NCBI GenBank assembly: GCA_039973685.1
Contig: JBDWKL010000048.1
Location: forward strand, 1-61,421
From: Hyphomicrobiales bacterium
GTDB taxonomy: Bacteria > Pseudomonadota > Alphaproteobacteria > Rhizobiales > JACESI01
DNA length: 61,421 bases
Direction of reading: 5' to 3'
In this document: positions 38,925-47,966 of the stretch, in pieces
How positions within the stretch are numbered: the first letter of the stretch is position 1
Layout of the letters: each line of letters opens with the position of its first letter
The notes under the pieces: generated by a model
The model's input: the letters and a program-made list of their open reading frames with translations, nothing else
The model's database searches: none
Told to the model about the DNA's origin: nothing
Position numbers and translations under genes: made by a program

Positions 38925-38936
38925 ACACGCGCGTGT
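38925..38936. repeat. 12-base palindrome between the hybrid kinase gene and mscL
   Basis: ACACGC and GCGTGT form a perfect palindrome in the 207-base divergent region. Possible regulator site; nothing else supports it. The rest of the gap holds no recognised element. Confidence 0.25.
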
Positions 38937-39034
38937 TGCTTTGCTATCACTGCAACGCAAGGTAGAAATTCCGCAGAAAAATGCGGGCTAAAATTGCCAC
39001 AAAAAGTAAAACTGTTAGTACTCAGGGGACAAAA

Positions 39035-39448
39035 ATGTTAAAAGAATTCAAAGAGTTTGCCATGAAGGGCAACATGGTCGACATGGCTGTTGGTATCGTT
39101 ATTGGTGCAGCATTCGGCGCAATCATTTCATCATTGGTGGATGATGTATTCATGCCAGTAATCGGGCTTTTGCTCGGCGGCATCGACTTTTCCAACTGGT
39201 TTATCCCACTTGGCGAAGGTACATTTGCTACTGTTGAAGCTGCAAAAGAAGCTGGTGTTGCAACAATCAACATTGGTCTCTTCATCAATGCGATCATCAA
39301 ATTCATCATCATCGCTTTCGCGTTGTTCATGGTGATCAAAGGCATCAACTCTGCTAAGAAAAAAGAAGAAGAAGCACCAGCAGAACCAGCTGCACCGCCA
39401 GCAAACGAAGTTCTATTGGCAGAAATTCGCGACCTTTTGAGAAAATAG
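39035..39448 (+). CDS. mscL: Large-conductance mechanosensitive channel
   Basis: A 137-residue inner membrane channel that opens on sudden osmotic downshift. [20 protein letters not shown] is the conserved N-terminal helix with the start of helix TM1. TM1 runs through [15 protein letters not shown], the periplasmic loop follows, and TM2 is at about residues 80-105. The tail is charged ([11 protein letters not shown]) and ends [11 protein letters not shown]. The ATG at 39035 gives the normal length; a longer frame from 38981 adds an unrelated 18 residues. A terminator follows. Confidence 0.96.
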   Translation: MLKEFKEFAMKGNMVDMAVGIVIGAAFGAIISSLVDDVFMPVIGLLLGGIDFSNWFIPLGEGTFATVEAAKEAGVATINIGLFINAIIKFIIIAFALFMVIKGINSAKKKEEEAPAEPAAPPANEVLLAEIRDLLRK

Positions 39449-39471
39449 CGAACTGCAAACTTCAAGAATTG

Positions 39472-39498
39472 AAAAACCCCGGCTTAGCTGGGGTTTTT
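39472..39498 (+). terminator. Rho-independent terminator of mscL
   Basis: A hairpin with ACCCC and GGGGT arms and an inner GC pairing is flanked by an A-run before and a TTTTTT run after, 24 bases past the mscL stop. Confidence 0.85.
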
Positions 39499-39558
39499 TA
39501 TTGGGTGGTGAAACCCACCACGAACCAATCCGTAATTTGACGATAGATGACAATTTAG

Positions 39559-39603
39559 AAGGGCTGGCATTTCGCCCTTACAAACCAACGTTGCGCGGGC
39601 AAC
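39559..39603. repeat. Two small hairpins in the mscL to FixL-like gap
   Basis: AAGGGC/GCCCTT arms at 39559-39579 and GTTGC/GCAAC arms at 39590-39603 lie in the 250-base gap. They may be parts of a leader, but no known RNA is recognised. Confidence 0.25.
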
Positions 39604-39638
39604 TGAGAACTAAAACCTAACAATGCTCCGTTGACCAA

Positions 39639-39666
39639 TTGGCTTATGTGAAAACTCTGGTATATT
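39639..39666 (+). promoter_or_regulatory. Predicted promoter of the FixL/FixJ-like operon
   Basis: TTGGCT (-35-like) and TATATT (-10-like) are spaced by 16 bases, and the -10 ends 32 bases before the start codon at 39699. Predicted by eye. Confidence 0.4.
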
Positions 39667-39698
39667 AAGCTAAACCGACCGAATCTCGGGGGATTTTC

Positions 39699-40892
39699 AT
39701 GGTCGAACGAAGCCGTTCTGGTGCGCTTGAATATAGCGTTCGGGGGAACGATAAAACTGATGCCGATAATTATCGAGCTTCAAATGACTTAACCGTCTTT
39801 GAAGCGCGGTTTAATACTGTCCTTAAAACGGCCAGTGACGGTATTATTGTGACCAATGATCGCGCGCGCGTTTTAATGTACAACAAGTCATGCGAGGCCT
39901 TGTTTGGCTATCAAGCCGGCGAAATTGTTGGACGCTATGCAACCCTGTTAATGCCGCCACGCCATGCGAGAACAGATATTGGTTCAATCATCGACTACGT
40001 CAAAAATGGCGGCGATGATGTGATTGGCACAACCCACCAAGTTTACGGACAGCATAAAGACGGTTCATTGATCCCAATTGAGCTAACAATTGGTGAGGCC
40101 GATACACCCGCGGGTCGTCAATTCATCGGTGTGGTCAAAGATCTAAGAGCACACCAAACAAATCAAAACCGTATTGACGAGCTTCAACAGCAAGTACTCA
40201 AACTTTCACGGCACAATGCCATCGAAGAAGTGAATGCTGGAATGGCGCATGAGATAAACCAACCTCTAACCGCCCTCACCCTTTATTTGCAGGCGATTGA
40301 GAAGAAGAACAAGGTCTTTGACTTGCTCGACAAAGACATGTCCGACATTTTGAGCAAAGCAATGCGAGAAACTGAACGCGCGGGCAAAATTATTCAACGC
40401 ATGCGTTGGTTTGGAAAATATGCGTTGATGCAAGATACATCCGCAAACATCGCCACGCTTATTCAAGATGCCTTTGAATTAACAACGGTTGGCAACCAAC
40501 GAAGCGGCTTGGAAATCAACATAAATATCGAGGAAAATCTGCCAGATTTGCGCATTGATGCCATTCAGATTCAGCAAATTTTCGTCAACTTAATCCGAAA
40601 CGCAATTGAAGCTGTGGCGGACCATAAAAAGGCAACCATTTGGATTAATGCCAAATATGAAAACGACTTTGTTGCCATTTCTGTCGCTGACTCAGGCTCT
40701 GGAATCCCTGAGGAAGCGAGAGGGCAACTTTTTTGCACATTCGCCAGCAACAAAGACACAGGCATGGGGTTGGGATTAGCAATATCCAACACGATTGCAG
40801 AAAATCATGGTGGACATTTCGATGTTGATTATGGGGGTAACGAACAAGGGGCCACATTCACGTTCCACCTACCGGTGAACCAAAAAGGATAA
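39699..40892 (+). CDS. FixL-like PAS sensor histidine kinase without the heme histidine
   Basis: A soluble kinase of 397 residues. The PAS domain spans about 30-145 and is of FixL type (LFGYQAGEIVGRYATLLMP, DGSLIPIELTIGEA). The HisKA box is EVNAGMAHEINQPLTALTLYL. The ATPase has NLIRNAIEAV, DSGSGIPEEA and GMGLGLAISNTI. When I align the PAS by eye with FixL, the heme-ligating His of the RSRHD segment falls on Asp and the Arg that contacts oxygen falls on His. An oxygen-sensing role is therefore unlikely. The FixJ-like gene follows by 7 bases. No fixK or respiratory gene is close. Confidence 0.88.
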   Translation: MVERSRSGALEYSVRGNDKTDADNYRASNDLTVFEARFNTVLKTASDGIIVTNDRARVLMYNKSCEALFGYQAGEIVGRYATLLMPPRHARTDIGSIIDYVKNGGDDVIGTTHQVYGQHKDGSLIPIELTIGEADTPAGRQFIGVVKDLRAHQTNQNRIDELQQQVLKLSRHNAIEEVNAGMAHEINQPLTALTLYLQAIEKKNKVFDLLDKDMSDILSKAMRETERAGKIIQRMRWFGKYALMQDTSANIATLIQDAFELTTVGNQRSGLEININIEENLPDLRIDAIQIQQIFVNLIRNAIEAVADHKKATIWINAKYENDFVAISVADSGSGIPEEARGQLFCTFASNKDTGMGLGLAISNTIAENHGGHFDVDYGGNEQGATFTFHLPVNQKG

Positions 40893-40899
40893 GATCATT

Positions 40900-41529
40900 T
40901 TGTTAGAGGCATCAAATTCTGATCGTAAAAAAATCTACATCGTCGATGACGATATCTCTGTGCGTGATGCCCTGCGGACAATCTTTGATCTGGAAGGCTA
41001 CCAGCCCATCCTTTTTGATCGTGGCGACCAATTGTTAGATGGCCTTCGCGTCCATGGTGATCACCCAATTTTATTAGATGTTCATATGCCCGGCTCCTCT
41101 GGATTAGATATACTCAGCGCAATAGAAGCCACCAAATATGAAGCGCCCATTTTCATTATTTCTGGTCAAGGCGACATTCCAATGGCCGTCGAAGCCATTA
41201 AAGCTGGTGCCCATGACTTCATCGAAAAGCCTTTTGACAGCGATAAAATCATCGAACGTGTCAACGATGGTATCGCAAAGTTTGCAGCAAAAGATCGCGC
41301 TGGTGCCCCTAGTTTCCCAGGGGCAGATCTTTTAACAACCCGCGAAAGCGAAGTCTTAAAACTAATCGCAGCTGGCGCTTCCAATAAAGAAGCCGGACTT
41401 GATCTCACCATCAGTCCTCGCACTATAGAAGTTCATCGCGCGCGCATCATGGAAAAGTTAGGCGCTAAAAACGCAGCTGACTTAGTCCGCATAGTCCTGA
41501 GCCCACCCTCTCAACACTTGCCTTCATAA
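40900..41529 (+). CDS. FixJ-like response regulator
   Basis: A 209-residue response regulator. Receiver: acidic DDD in IYIVDDDISV, phospho-Asp in ILLDVHMPGSSGLD, Lys in FIEKPFDSDK. The C-terminal LuxR-type helix-turn-helix contains LTTRESEVLKLIAAGASNKE and SPRTIEVHRARIMEKLGAK. Translation starts at TTG (40900), with an AAGGA site about 10 bases upstream; there is no ATG nearby that keeps the receiver intact. It is the partner of the kinase directly upstream. Target genes are unknown. Confidence 0.9.
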   Translation: MLEASNSDRKKIYIVDDDISVRDALRTIFDLEGYQPILFDRGDQLLDGLRVHGDHPILLDVHMPGSSGLDILSAIEATKYEAPIFIISGQGDIPMAVEAIKAGAHDFIEKPFDSDKIIERVNDGIAKFAAKDRAGAPSFPGADLLTTRESEVLKLIAAGASNKEAGLDLTISPRTIEVHRARIMEKLGAKNAADLVRIVLSPPSQHLPS

Positions 41530-41648
41530 CAAAATAAAAGGCAAAAAAGCCCCAACTGGCCAAATAACCAGTTTAGTCAACTTAACCGCTCGTTAGTGCT
41601 AACTTGCTAAAATCCCCCTACCATTTGTATTGAGTAGGGAGCGGCCTG

Positions 41649-42167
41649 ATGCAGGACGTTGATTTTTCAGAGCTATCATTTGTTGTTGCCGAAGATGGTG
41701 CCTACATGCGCGCTATCATCCGAAATATGCTGCAAGGCTTTGGTTGTCGCCAAATTCACGAAGCTGAAGACGGTGCAACAGCGCTTGAACTCATTGAGCG
41801 CGTCATGCCCGACATTGTCATTCTTGATTGGATCATGCCTGTTCTTGATGGCTCCGACGTTATGCGAATGATCCGCCAGCCCGAACATCCAATGGCTTAT
41901 GTGCCCGTTATCATGGTAACGGCACACACGGAACGCAAACGCATTTTAGAAGCCCGCCAGCTTGGTGTGAATGAAGTGCTCGGCAAACCGTTTTCCGCTA
42001 AAGCCGTATCGCAACGCATTCGCTCCGTCATCATGAACTCCCGTTCCTTTGTCAACGAAGGCGGGTACTTTGGGCCAGAACCGCGGGAAGTCATCTCGAA
42101 CCGTTCAACGGCATCAGCAGCCCTTCGTGCGAAACAACAAGCACAAGGCGAAGAGCAAGAGGCATAA
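41649..42167 (+). CDS. Stand-alone receiver-domain response regulator
   Basis: A 172-residue CheY-like protein. The receiver spans about residues 8-125 with phospho-Asp in VILDWIMPVLDGSD and Lys in LGKPFSAKA. The tail carries the FVNEGGYFGPEPRE segment often seen in alphaproteobacterial single-domain regulators, and ends in a Gln/Glu-rich stretch. There is no output domain, so it should act by protein contact or phosphotransfer. It has its own 119-base upstream gap, which contains only a weak AACTGG/CCAGTT hairpin. Confidence 0.88.
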   Translation: MQDVDFSELSFVVAEDGAYMRAIIRNMLQGFGCRQIHEAEDGATALELIERVMPDIVILDWIMPVLDGSDVMRMIRQPEHPMAYVPVIMVTAHTERKRILEARQLGVNEVLGKPFSAKAVSQRIRSVIMNSRSFVNEGGYFGPEPREVISNRSTASAALRAKQQAQGEEQEA

Positions 42168-42270
42168 GCAACGCCTTTGCGACATTTTTCGCGTGGGCAC
42201 ACCGTTTTTTGTGTTTCAGCAAGCCGCATCATAGCGTATTAAATTCCTTCAAAGAACAGAAGGATACCCC

Positions 42271-42663
42271 ATGTCTCGTGCTATTATCGTTTGTAAGAGC
42301 TGCCGTTATACCGCAGAAGAAAAGGTTGATGGCGAGGGGGTTACTGGCGGCGAAAGATTAGCCGAGCACTTGCAAAAAGCGCTCGAAGGCCGCGATGACA
42401 TCACCATACAAGAACAAGATTGCCTTTGGGCCTGTTCCCAACACTGCAATGTTGTGATGTCCGACACTGAACGTTTTTCCTATCTTGCAGGACGCTTTGA
42501 GCCGAAACAAGAAGCCGCTGACGCCATTGTGGAATGGTTTGATAAACACGGTACGAGCAAAACCGGCCAAGTGCCGTTTCGTGAATGGCCACAAGAAATG
42601 AAAGGCCATTTTATTGCCCGCTTGCCTGTTCAAGGCTCGCCTGAAAATACGGATCCTGAGTGA
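42271..42663 (+). CDS. DUF1636 ferredoxin-like metal-binding protein
   Basis: A 130-residue protein of the DUF1636 family. Five cysteines are seen: C8 and C11 in CKSC, then C51, C55 and C59. This is close to the pattern of thioredoxin-fold 2Fe-2S ferredoxins. The gene is known as a neighbour of cobalamin genes in proteobacteria. Here it overlaps cobP as TGATG. A role as electron donor or metal handler in cobalamin synthesis is an inference. The 103-base upstream region has no cobalamin riboswitch that I can see. Confidence 0.85.
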   Translation: MSRAIIVCKSCRYTAEEKVDGEGVTGGERLAEHLQKALEGRDDITIQEQDCLWACSQHCNVVMSDTERFSYLAGRFEPKQEAADAIVEWFDKHGTSKTGQVPFREWPQEMKGHFIARLPVQGSPENTDPE

Positions 42664-43184
42664 TGATCACGCTGGTTCTTGGTGGGGCACGCTCAGGCAA
42701 AAGCCGATATGCTGAACAGCTCGGCCATGATTGGCTGGAAGTCAACCCAAAAGGCGAACGGCTTTATATTGCGACCTGCCAGGCATTCGATGATGAAATG
42801 TCGAACCGTATCGACAAGCACAAACAGCAGCGTGGCGATAATTGGAAAACGATCGAAGAGCCGTTTCAGTTGAGCGATTGCTTGACGAGAGATGCAAACA
42901 AGTCTCGCTTCATATTGGTAGACTGCTTGACCTTATGGCTCACCAATCACCTGCTTGCTGAAAATAACATTGATCAGGAAATCTCAAACCTCTGCGATGC
43001 ACTTACCAAAGCAGAGGGCGAAATTGTTCTTGTCGCCAATGAAGTTGGCCTTGGCATCGTGCCTGAGAACAAACTCGCCAGACAGTTCCGCGACCACGCA
43101 GGTATTTGCAACCAACGGGTGGCCGAAGTTGCCGACCGTGTCGTGTTCATCGCCGCCGGATTACCATTGGCCATGAAGGGTTAG
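42663..43184 (+). CDS. cobP: Adenosylcobinamide kinase / adenosylcobinamide-phosphate guanylyltransferase
   Basis: A bifunctional enzyme of 173 residues (CobU in enteric naming). It phosphorylates adenosylcobinamide and then attaches GMP. P-loop: VLGGARSGKSRYAE. The guanylylated histidine is probably in NRIDKHKQQRGDNWKTIEEP. FILVDCLTLWLTNHLL and NEVGLGIVPENKLARQFRD complete the family signature. The ATG at 42663 overlaps the DUF1636 stop. It overlaps cobD tail to tail by 4 bases. Confidence 0.95.
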   Translation: MITLVLGGARSGKSRYAEQLGHDWLEVNPKGERLYIATCQAFDDEMSNRIDKHKQQRGDNWKTIEEPFQLSDCLTRDANKSRFILVDCLTLWLTNHLLAENNIDQEISNLCDALTKAEGEIVLVANEVGLGIVPENKLARQFRDHAGICNQRVAEVADRVVFIAAGLPLAMKG

Positions 43185-44161
43185 ACCAGCATTAAGGCAA
43201 GCAAGGTGACCACACCCAAAGTCACGGCCAACAATGTCATGCTCCAACGAAAAAATTCGATTGCAATCTTGATATCGGTTTTCGTCAAAAAGTCCCGACC
43301 ATGGCCCATGGTTGCAAGGTCAACTTCCCGCCCTTCATAAGAACGTGGCCCGCCAAGCTTCAAACCAAGAGCGCCCGCCATCGCCGCTTCCGGCCATCCT
43401 GCATTGGGTGAGAGGTGTGACTTAGCATCACGCATCATCACTTGATAGGCTTGCTTGCCCGACCATTTTTGCTGCAAAAAAGCAGTAGCCACAAAGAGAA
43501 ATCCGCACAGGCGTGACGCTGGATAATTGGCCAAATCATCAAGCTTTGCTGATGCCCATCCAAAATCCACGTACTTCTCACTGCGGTAGCCAACCATGCT
43601 ATCCGCCGTATTGATTGCTTTATAAACAGCAGCACCCGGCAAGCCAAAAAGCATCATCCAAAACAGCGGCGCAATCACACCATCAGCAGTGTTTTCTGCA
43701 AGGCTCTCAACGCCTGCTTTCGCCACTTCACTCTCGCTCAATTGGCTAGGGTCACGCCCCACAATATGGGATACAGCCGCACGGCCTTTGTCGATACTCT
43801 CACTCAGCCCTTTGCCAACTGCATCCACGAAATCTCTCAATGATTTTTGCGCAAGCATGGAGGAGGCAAGCACCGCCTCAATCAACAATCCACCAACGAA
43901 TGCGCGCAGAAAAAGTGAGATGAAAATCGCAACCACTAAGACAACAGAAATGACAATTACAAGCGCAAACGCCCCCTTTAATCGTCGAGAATTAGGTAGC
44001 GAATTCTCACTATTTAAAGAACGGTCCAAAATCGAAATAAGTTTACCTATCCACACAACGGGATGAGTGATGGCCTTATAAAGCCAATCTGGATATCCAA
44101 CTAATCTTTCGAAAATGAGAGCTGTAAGAGCAATCAAAAGATTCATGGCTAGGTAACTCAT
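43181..44161 (-). CDS. cobD: Adenosylcobinamide-phosphate synthase (CbiB type)
   Basis: A membrane protein of 326 residues that joins aminopropanol phosphate to adenosylcobyrate. FERLVGYPDWLYKAITHPVVWIGK (in pieces) is the family start; SLAENTADGVIAPLFWMMLFG and KAINTADSMVGYRSEKYVDFGWA are its core. About five hydrophobic helices are seen. It is the last gene of the cobB-cobQ-cobC-cobD operon and overlaps cobC by 4 bases. Confidence 0.95.
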   Translation of the reverse strand: MSYLAMNLLIALTALIFERLVGYPDWLYKAITHPVVWIGKLISILDRSLNSENSLPNSRRLKGAFALVIVISVVLVVAIFISLFLRAFVGGLLIEAVLASSMLAQKSLRDFVDAVGKGLSESIDKGRAAVSHIVGRDPSQLSESEVAKAGVESLAENTADGVIAPLFWMMLFGLPGAAVYKAINTADSMVGYRSEKYVDFGWASAKLDDLANYPASRLCGFLFVATAFLQQKWSGKQAYQVMMRDAKSHLSPNAGWPEAAMAGALGLKLGGPRSYEGREVDLATMGHGRDFLTKTDIKIAIEFFRWSMTLLAVTLGVVTLLALMLV

Positions 44162-45168
44162 AGCCCGCTCACTACTGCTTTTAAACGAGCAAGCTCATCA
44201 TCATTTGCAGGCAAGCCAACACGCAACCAATTTCCATTATAATCAAATGATCGGACATAAATTTTCGCACGAAGCAGTTCTTTGAAAAGGGCTAGTTTTG
44301 AACTTTGATCAACCAAAGTAAAAAGATCAGTACCGCCAACAACGGGAATAGAGGCGTGTCTGAATATCTCCAGAACCGCATCCGTTTGCGCCTTCAAAAA
44401 GGCCCTCGTCTCGTTCTGCCAAGCAACATTGGAGAGCGCTTGAAACCCAATTTCTAAGGCTGGTCCAGACACAGGCCAAGAGCCGAGCTGTTTTGCCATT
44501 CCCTCAATTATCGCGGGCGGTGCGACCATAAAACCAAGCCTTACGCCTGCTAAACCAAAAAATTTTCCAATAGATTTCAATATGATGACATTAAACTCAT
44601 CAACCAAAGCAGCAGTCGGCTTCTCGCCATCACCTAAATCAGCGAAGGCTTCATCAACAATCAACCAACTACCCGCACGCGTTTGTTTCTCGGCCAAGCC
44701 AAGTAACTCGTCAGCGCTATATTTGCGACCATCGGGGTTATTAGGATTGGTCAAAACCAAATTTCCATCATGATGTTCATCCGCACTCCCAATTAAAGAA
44801 CAAGCACGAGCACTGCGTTGCCAAGCAGCTGCGTGGTCACCATAAGTCGGGCTGACAATTGAGACAGCCTCACCTTCAAAGAGATTTGGCAAAAGCTGGA
44901 TTAAGAGAGCGGAACCAGAGGCTGCAAGAACGTGATCAGAGGACGGCGCACGGTAATATGTGGTGGCTGCACCAATTAATTTTTCACGCAAATCTTGGGT
45001 TGGCAGCCCGTGCCACAAGGACATATCGAGTTCTGGGATTGGATAGGCGCGCGGATTAATTCCGGTCGACAAATCTATCCAGCTAGATAGGTTTCCTGCC
45101 TCAAACCCAAATTCACGAGCAAGCGCCATTGCACTTTTTAGATCGCCGCCATGCACAGGAGCCGCCAT
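44158..45168 (-). CDS. cobC: Threonine-phosphate decarboxylase CobC
   Basis: A PLP enzyme of 336 residues of the aminotransferase fold that makes aminopropanol phosphate from threonine phosphate for the cobalamin side chain. WIDLSTGINPRAYPIP is near the N-terminus, NPNNPDGRKY binds PLP, and the PLP lysine is in IILKSIGKFFGLAGVRLGF. The start overlaps the cobQ stop as TAATG, and the end overlaps cobD by 4 bases. Confidence 0.93.
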   Translation of the reverse strand: MAAPVHGGDLKSAMALAREFGFEAGNLSSWIDLSTGINPRAYPIPELDMSLWHGLPTQDLREKLIGAATTYYRAPSSDHVLAASGSALLIQLLPNLFEGEAVSIVSPTYGDHAAAWQRSARACSLIGSADEHHDGNLVLTNPNNPDGRKYSADELLGLAEKQTRAGSWLIVDEAFADLGDGEKPTAALVDEFNVIILKSIGKFFGLAGVRLGFMVAPPAIIEGMAKQLGSWPVSGPALEIGFQALSNVAWQNETRAFLKAQTDAVLEIFRHASIPVVGGTDLFTLVDQSSKLALFKELLRAKIYVRSFDYNGNWLRVGLPANDDELARLKAVVSGL

Positions 45169-46625
45169 TAGCCATTCCCTTTTGCAATTTCATAAAGACG
45201 GTCTAAATCAACATGAGTTTCCATGTGATCGGCCAACTGATTGAGCGTTTCATCAATCAATGAATTGTAGGAGAGATCAGCGGTTTGAAGTCCAAATGAT
45301 GCGAGATAGGATTTTCTGAAATCATCGCTTGAGAAAATACCGTGCAAATAGGTTCCGGCAATTTGCCCGTCCCGTGCAACAGCCCCTTCTGGTCGCCCCT
45401 CAATCTCAGCAAAGGGGCGCGCGTGCGCAGGTCCATCGCTTTCACCTAAATGCATCTCAAAGCCATCCATCATCTCACCACTGGCAAGATGTTTTGCCAC
45501 GCGGTTTTCAAGTGATTTTTTCGGCGTTAAAATTGTCTCAATATCAAGCAGACCAAGCCCATCAATGCTGCCACTTGCCCCCTCGATGCCATCAGGGTCA
45601 TGAATTTTTTTACCCAGCATTTGATAGCCACCACAAAGACCGAGCACGCGACCACCACGCCTGACATGGGCCTTGAGATCAATGTCCCAACCCTGTTCAT
45701 TGAAAAAAGCCATATCGGCCATCGTCGATTTTGAACCGGGTAACAAAACCAAATCAGCATCGGCTGGAATGGGCTCGCCCGCTTGTACAAAAATAACGGC
45801 AACACCCTCTTCAAGCCGAAGCGGATCAAGGTCATCAAAATTGGCAATACGGGCAAGGCGCGGGACTGCGATCTTCATCTGTCCTTTGTCGTTCGAAACA
45901 TTATCAAGCGCCAAAGCATCTTCAGCTGGAAGGTTTCGAGCAGCCGCAAAATGTGGAACGACACCAGCTGAAAACCAACCCGTCGCTTCTTCAACAATCT
46001 TTATGCCTTCATCAAACAACGACACATCGCCATGAAAATTATTGATGAGGAAGGCTTTGATCCGCTGATTATCAGCCTCATCCAAAACCGCCTTAGTCCC
46101 AACAAGTGAGGCGATCACTCCGCCGCGATGAATATCGCCGACCAGCATCACAGGCAAATCGGCAGCATGGGCAAACCCCATATTGGCAAGGTCTGCCTTT
46201 CGAAGATTAACCTCCGCAGGACTGCCCGCCCCTTCCACTAGCACGAGGTCTGCGGTCGCCTTCATCCGCTCGAAGCTATCGAGGATTGCTGGCATAAATT
46301 GCTCACGGGTTTTGAAATATTCCCGAGCACTCATAGTCGCAGCCCGCTTGCCGTGCACAATTACCTGGCTACCGGTATTTGTCTCAGGTTTTAGCAAAAC
46401 GGGGTTCATATGAACGGACGGCTCGACACAAGCCGCCAAAGCCTGAAGCGCTTGAGCGCGTCCAATCTCACCACCATCCGCTGTTACAGCTGCATTGTTC
46501 GACATGTTCTGTGGTTTAAACGGGCGCACGGTTAGACCACGATTTTTATACGCGCGGCAAAGCCCTGCAACAATCAGCGACTTACCAACATCAGACCCCG
46601 TACCTTGCACCATCAACGCGCTCAT
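45168..46625 (-). CDS. cobQ: Cobyric acid synthase
   Basis: A glutamine amidotransferase of 485 residues that amidates the b, d, e and g positions of adenosylcobyrinic acid diamide. The P-loop-like start is [34 protein letters not shown] follows. The class I-like glutaminase domain has the catalytic Cys in [14 protein letters not shown] and the His in GTYLHGIF. The ATG at 46625 has a GGAGGATGGCTC leader with a strong ribosome binding site and overlaps the cobB stop as ATGA; a longer frame to 46670 would overlap cobB by 49 bases and is rejected. Confidence 0.96.
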   Translation of the reverse strand: MSALMVQGTGSDVGKSLIVAGLCRAYKNRGLTVRPFKPQNMSNNAAVTADGGEIGRAQALQALAACVEPSVHMNPVLLKPETNTGSQVIVHGKRAATMSAREYFKTREQFMPAILDSFERMKATADLVLVEGAGSPAEVNLRKADLANMGFAHAADLPVMLVGDIHRGGVIASLVGTKAVLDEADNQRIKAFLINNFHGDVSLFDEGIKIVEEATGWFSAGVVPHFAAARNLPAEDALALDNVSNDKGQMKIAVPRLARIANFDDLDPLRLEEGVAVIFVQAGEPIPADADLVLLPGSKSTMADMAFFNEQGWDIDLKAHVRRGGRVLGLCGGYQMLGKKIHDPDGIEGASGSIDGLGLLDIETILTPKKSLENRVAKHLASGEMMDGFEMHLGESDGPAHARPFAEIEGRPEGAVARDGQIAGTYLHGIFSSDDFRKSYLASFGLQTADLSYNSLIDETLNQLADHMETHVDLDRLYEIAKGNG

Positions 46626-47917
46626 GAGCCATCCTCCGGCGCAATCACATGAGCGTAAGAACCGACGCATTTGCCAAATGATAAGCCCATAGGTTCAAGC
46701 ACATCGCCCACAGCATTTTCAGCCGTAAACAGGGCTGTATTATCACCCTGCGCAATCAGCGTTGAATAATGGAATTCATGACCTCGCAAAGTCTTTGGCC
46801 ACGGCAAGGCGCTGTTATGAGTAAGACGACGATAACCCAAATGCCGTGTGCGCTGTTCAAAGCTGGTGGTAACAGGCAATAGCCCCGCCATTTCATAGGC
46901 CACACCTTCGCCATCAATCAACACATCGCCCATCACCATAAAGCCGCCGCACTCACCATAAATCAGCGCGTCGCCGTTTAACCCTCTCAAGCCATCAAGA
47001 AACACTTCATTGTTCGCAAGCTTGCCCGCATGAAGTTCTGGATAACCGCCTGACAAGAACACAGCGTCAGCAGACGGATCAGGGACCTCATTGTTTAAAG
47101 GTGAAAATGGCAAAATTTCCGCACCTTGCCCCCGCCAGCCATCAATCATGTGCGGATAAGCGAAACTAAAAGCTTCATCCTTCGCCAAAGCAATACGCTG
47201 ACCTAAAGGAGCAAGAGGTTTCACTTCAGCGGCGTCAAACCCACCACCTTGAAAAGCAGCAATCGCTTCAAGATCAACATGCGTCACCATCAAATCAGCG
47301 GCTTGCTCAATCAATGCTTCCAATGCGCCGTGCTCTTGAGCCTGAACCAAACCCAAATGGCGCGAGGGCATTTGCAGGCTTTCAACACGGGGCAAACAGC
47401 CAAGCACGGGAACATCAACGGCCTCCGCTGCTTTTCGAAGCAGCCCCGCATGGCGTTCACTCCCCACACGGTTGAAAATGACGCCCGCAATATCAACATC
47501 ACCGCGAAAGCTCTTAAATCCATGCAAAAGGGCGGCAGCTGAAAAACTCTGTGAGCGGGCATCCACCACCATCACCACTGGCAGGTTTAAACAAGCCGCC
47601 AAATCCGCCGTTGAGCCATAGCCATTATCAGCTCCGTCAAAAAGGCCCATCACGCCTTCAACCAGCAGATAATCTTCGGTTTTGGCAAGATGCCTAACCC
47701 GCGCCTCACCCATTGCCCAAAGATCAAGGTTCACACAAGGGGCGCCAGATGCCCGCGCGTGAAAGGCTGGATCAATATAATCTGGCCCAACTTTCGCGCT
47801 TTTCACCCGCACGCCAGATCGCGCCAAAGCTCTCAACAAACCAAGCGTCACCAACGTCTTTCCCGACCCAGATTGGGGGGCCGCAATTACGCATCCATTT
47901 GGTGGTTGACGGGTCAC
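46622..47917 (-). CDS. cobB: Cobyrinic acid a,c-diamide synthase (CobB)
   Basis: An amidotransferase of 431 residues that amidates the a and c side chains. The ATP-binding loop is [19 protein letters not shown], then [15 protein letters not shown] and [11 protein letters not shown]. The C-terminal glutaminase domain has its Cys in [12 protein letters not shown] and HEFHYS near the end. It is the first gene of a minus-strand operon, and cbiD starts on the plus strand only about 49 bases away, so the two operons share a very short promoter region. Confidence 0.95.
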   Translation of the reverse strand: MTRQPPNGCVIAAPQSGSGKTLVTLGLLRALARSGVRVKSAKVGPDYIDPAFHARASGAPCVNLDLWAMGEARVRHLAKTEDYLLVEGVMGLFDGADNGYGSTADLAACLNLPVVMVVDARSQSFSAAALLHGFKSFRGDVDIAGVIFNRVGSERHAGLLRKAAEAVDVPVLGCLPRVESLQMPSRHLGLVQAQEHGALEALIEQAADLMVTHVDLEAIAAFQGGGFDAAEVKPLAPLGQRIALAKDEAFSFAYPHMIDGWRGQGAEILPFSPLNNEVPDPSADAVFLSGGYPELHAGKLANNEVFLDGLRGLNGDALIYGECGGFMVMGDVLIDGEGVAYEMAGLLPVTTSFEQRTRHLGYRRLTHNSALPWPKTLRGHEFHYSTLIAQGDNTALFTAENAVGDVLEPMGLSFGKCVGSYAHVIAPEDGS

Positions 47918-47966
47918 AAAAAATCCTGACGTTTTAATCTTTCAAAGAGTTGTATAGAACGTGGTT

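Noticed and set aside
39699-41529. Oxygen-sensing FixL-FixJ system
   Set aside because: The heme ligand His is replaced by Asp in my alignment, and no fixK or oxidase genes are near.
41554-41573. Hairpin after the FixJ-like gene as a terminator
   Set aside because: Only six pairs and no T-run follows, so it cannot be called.
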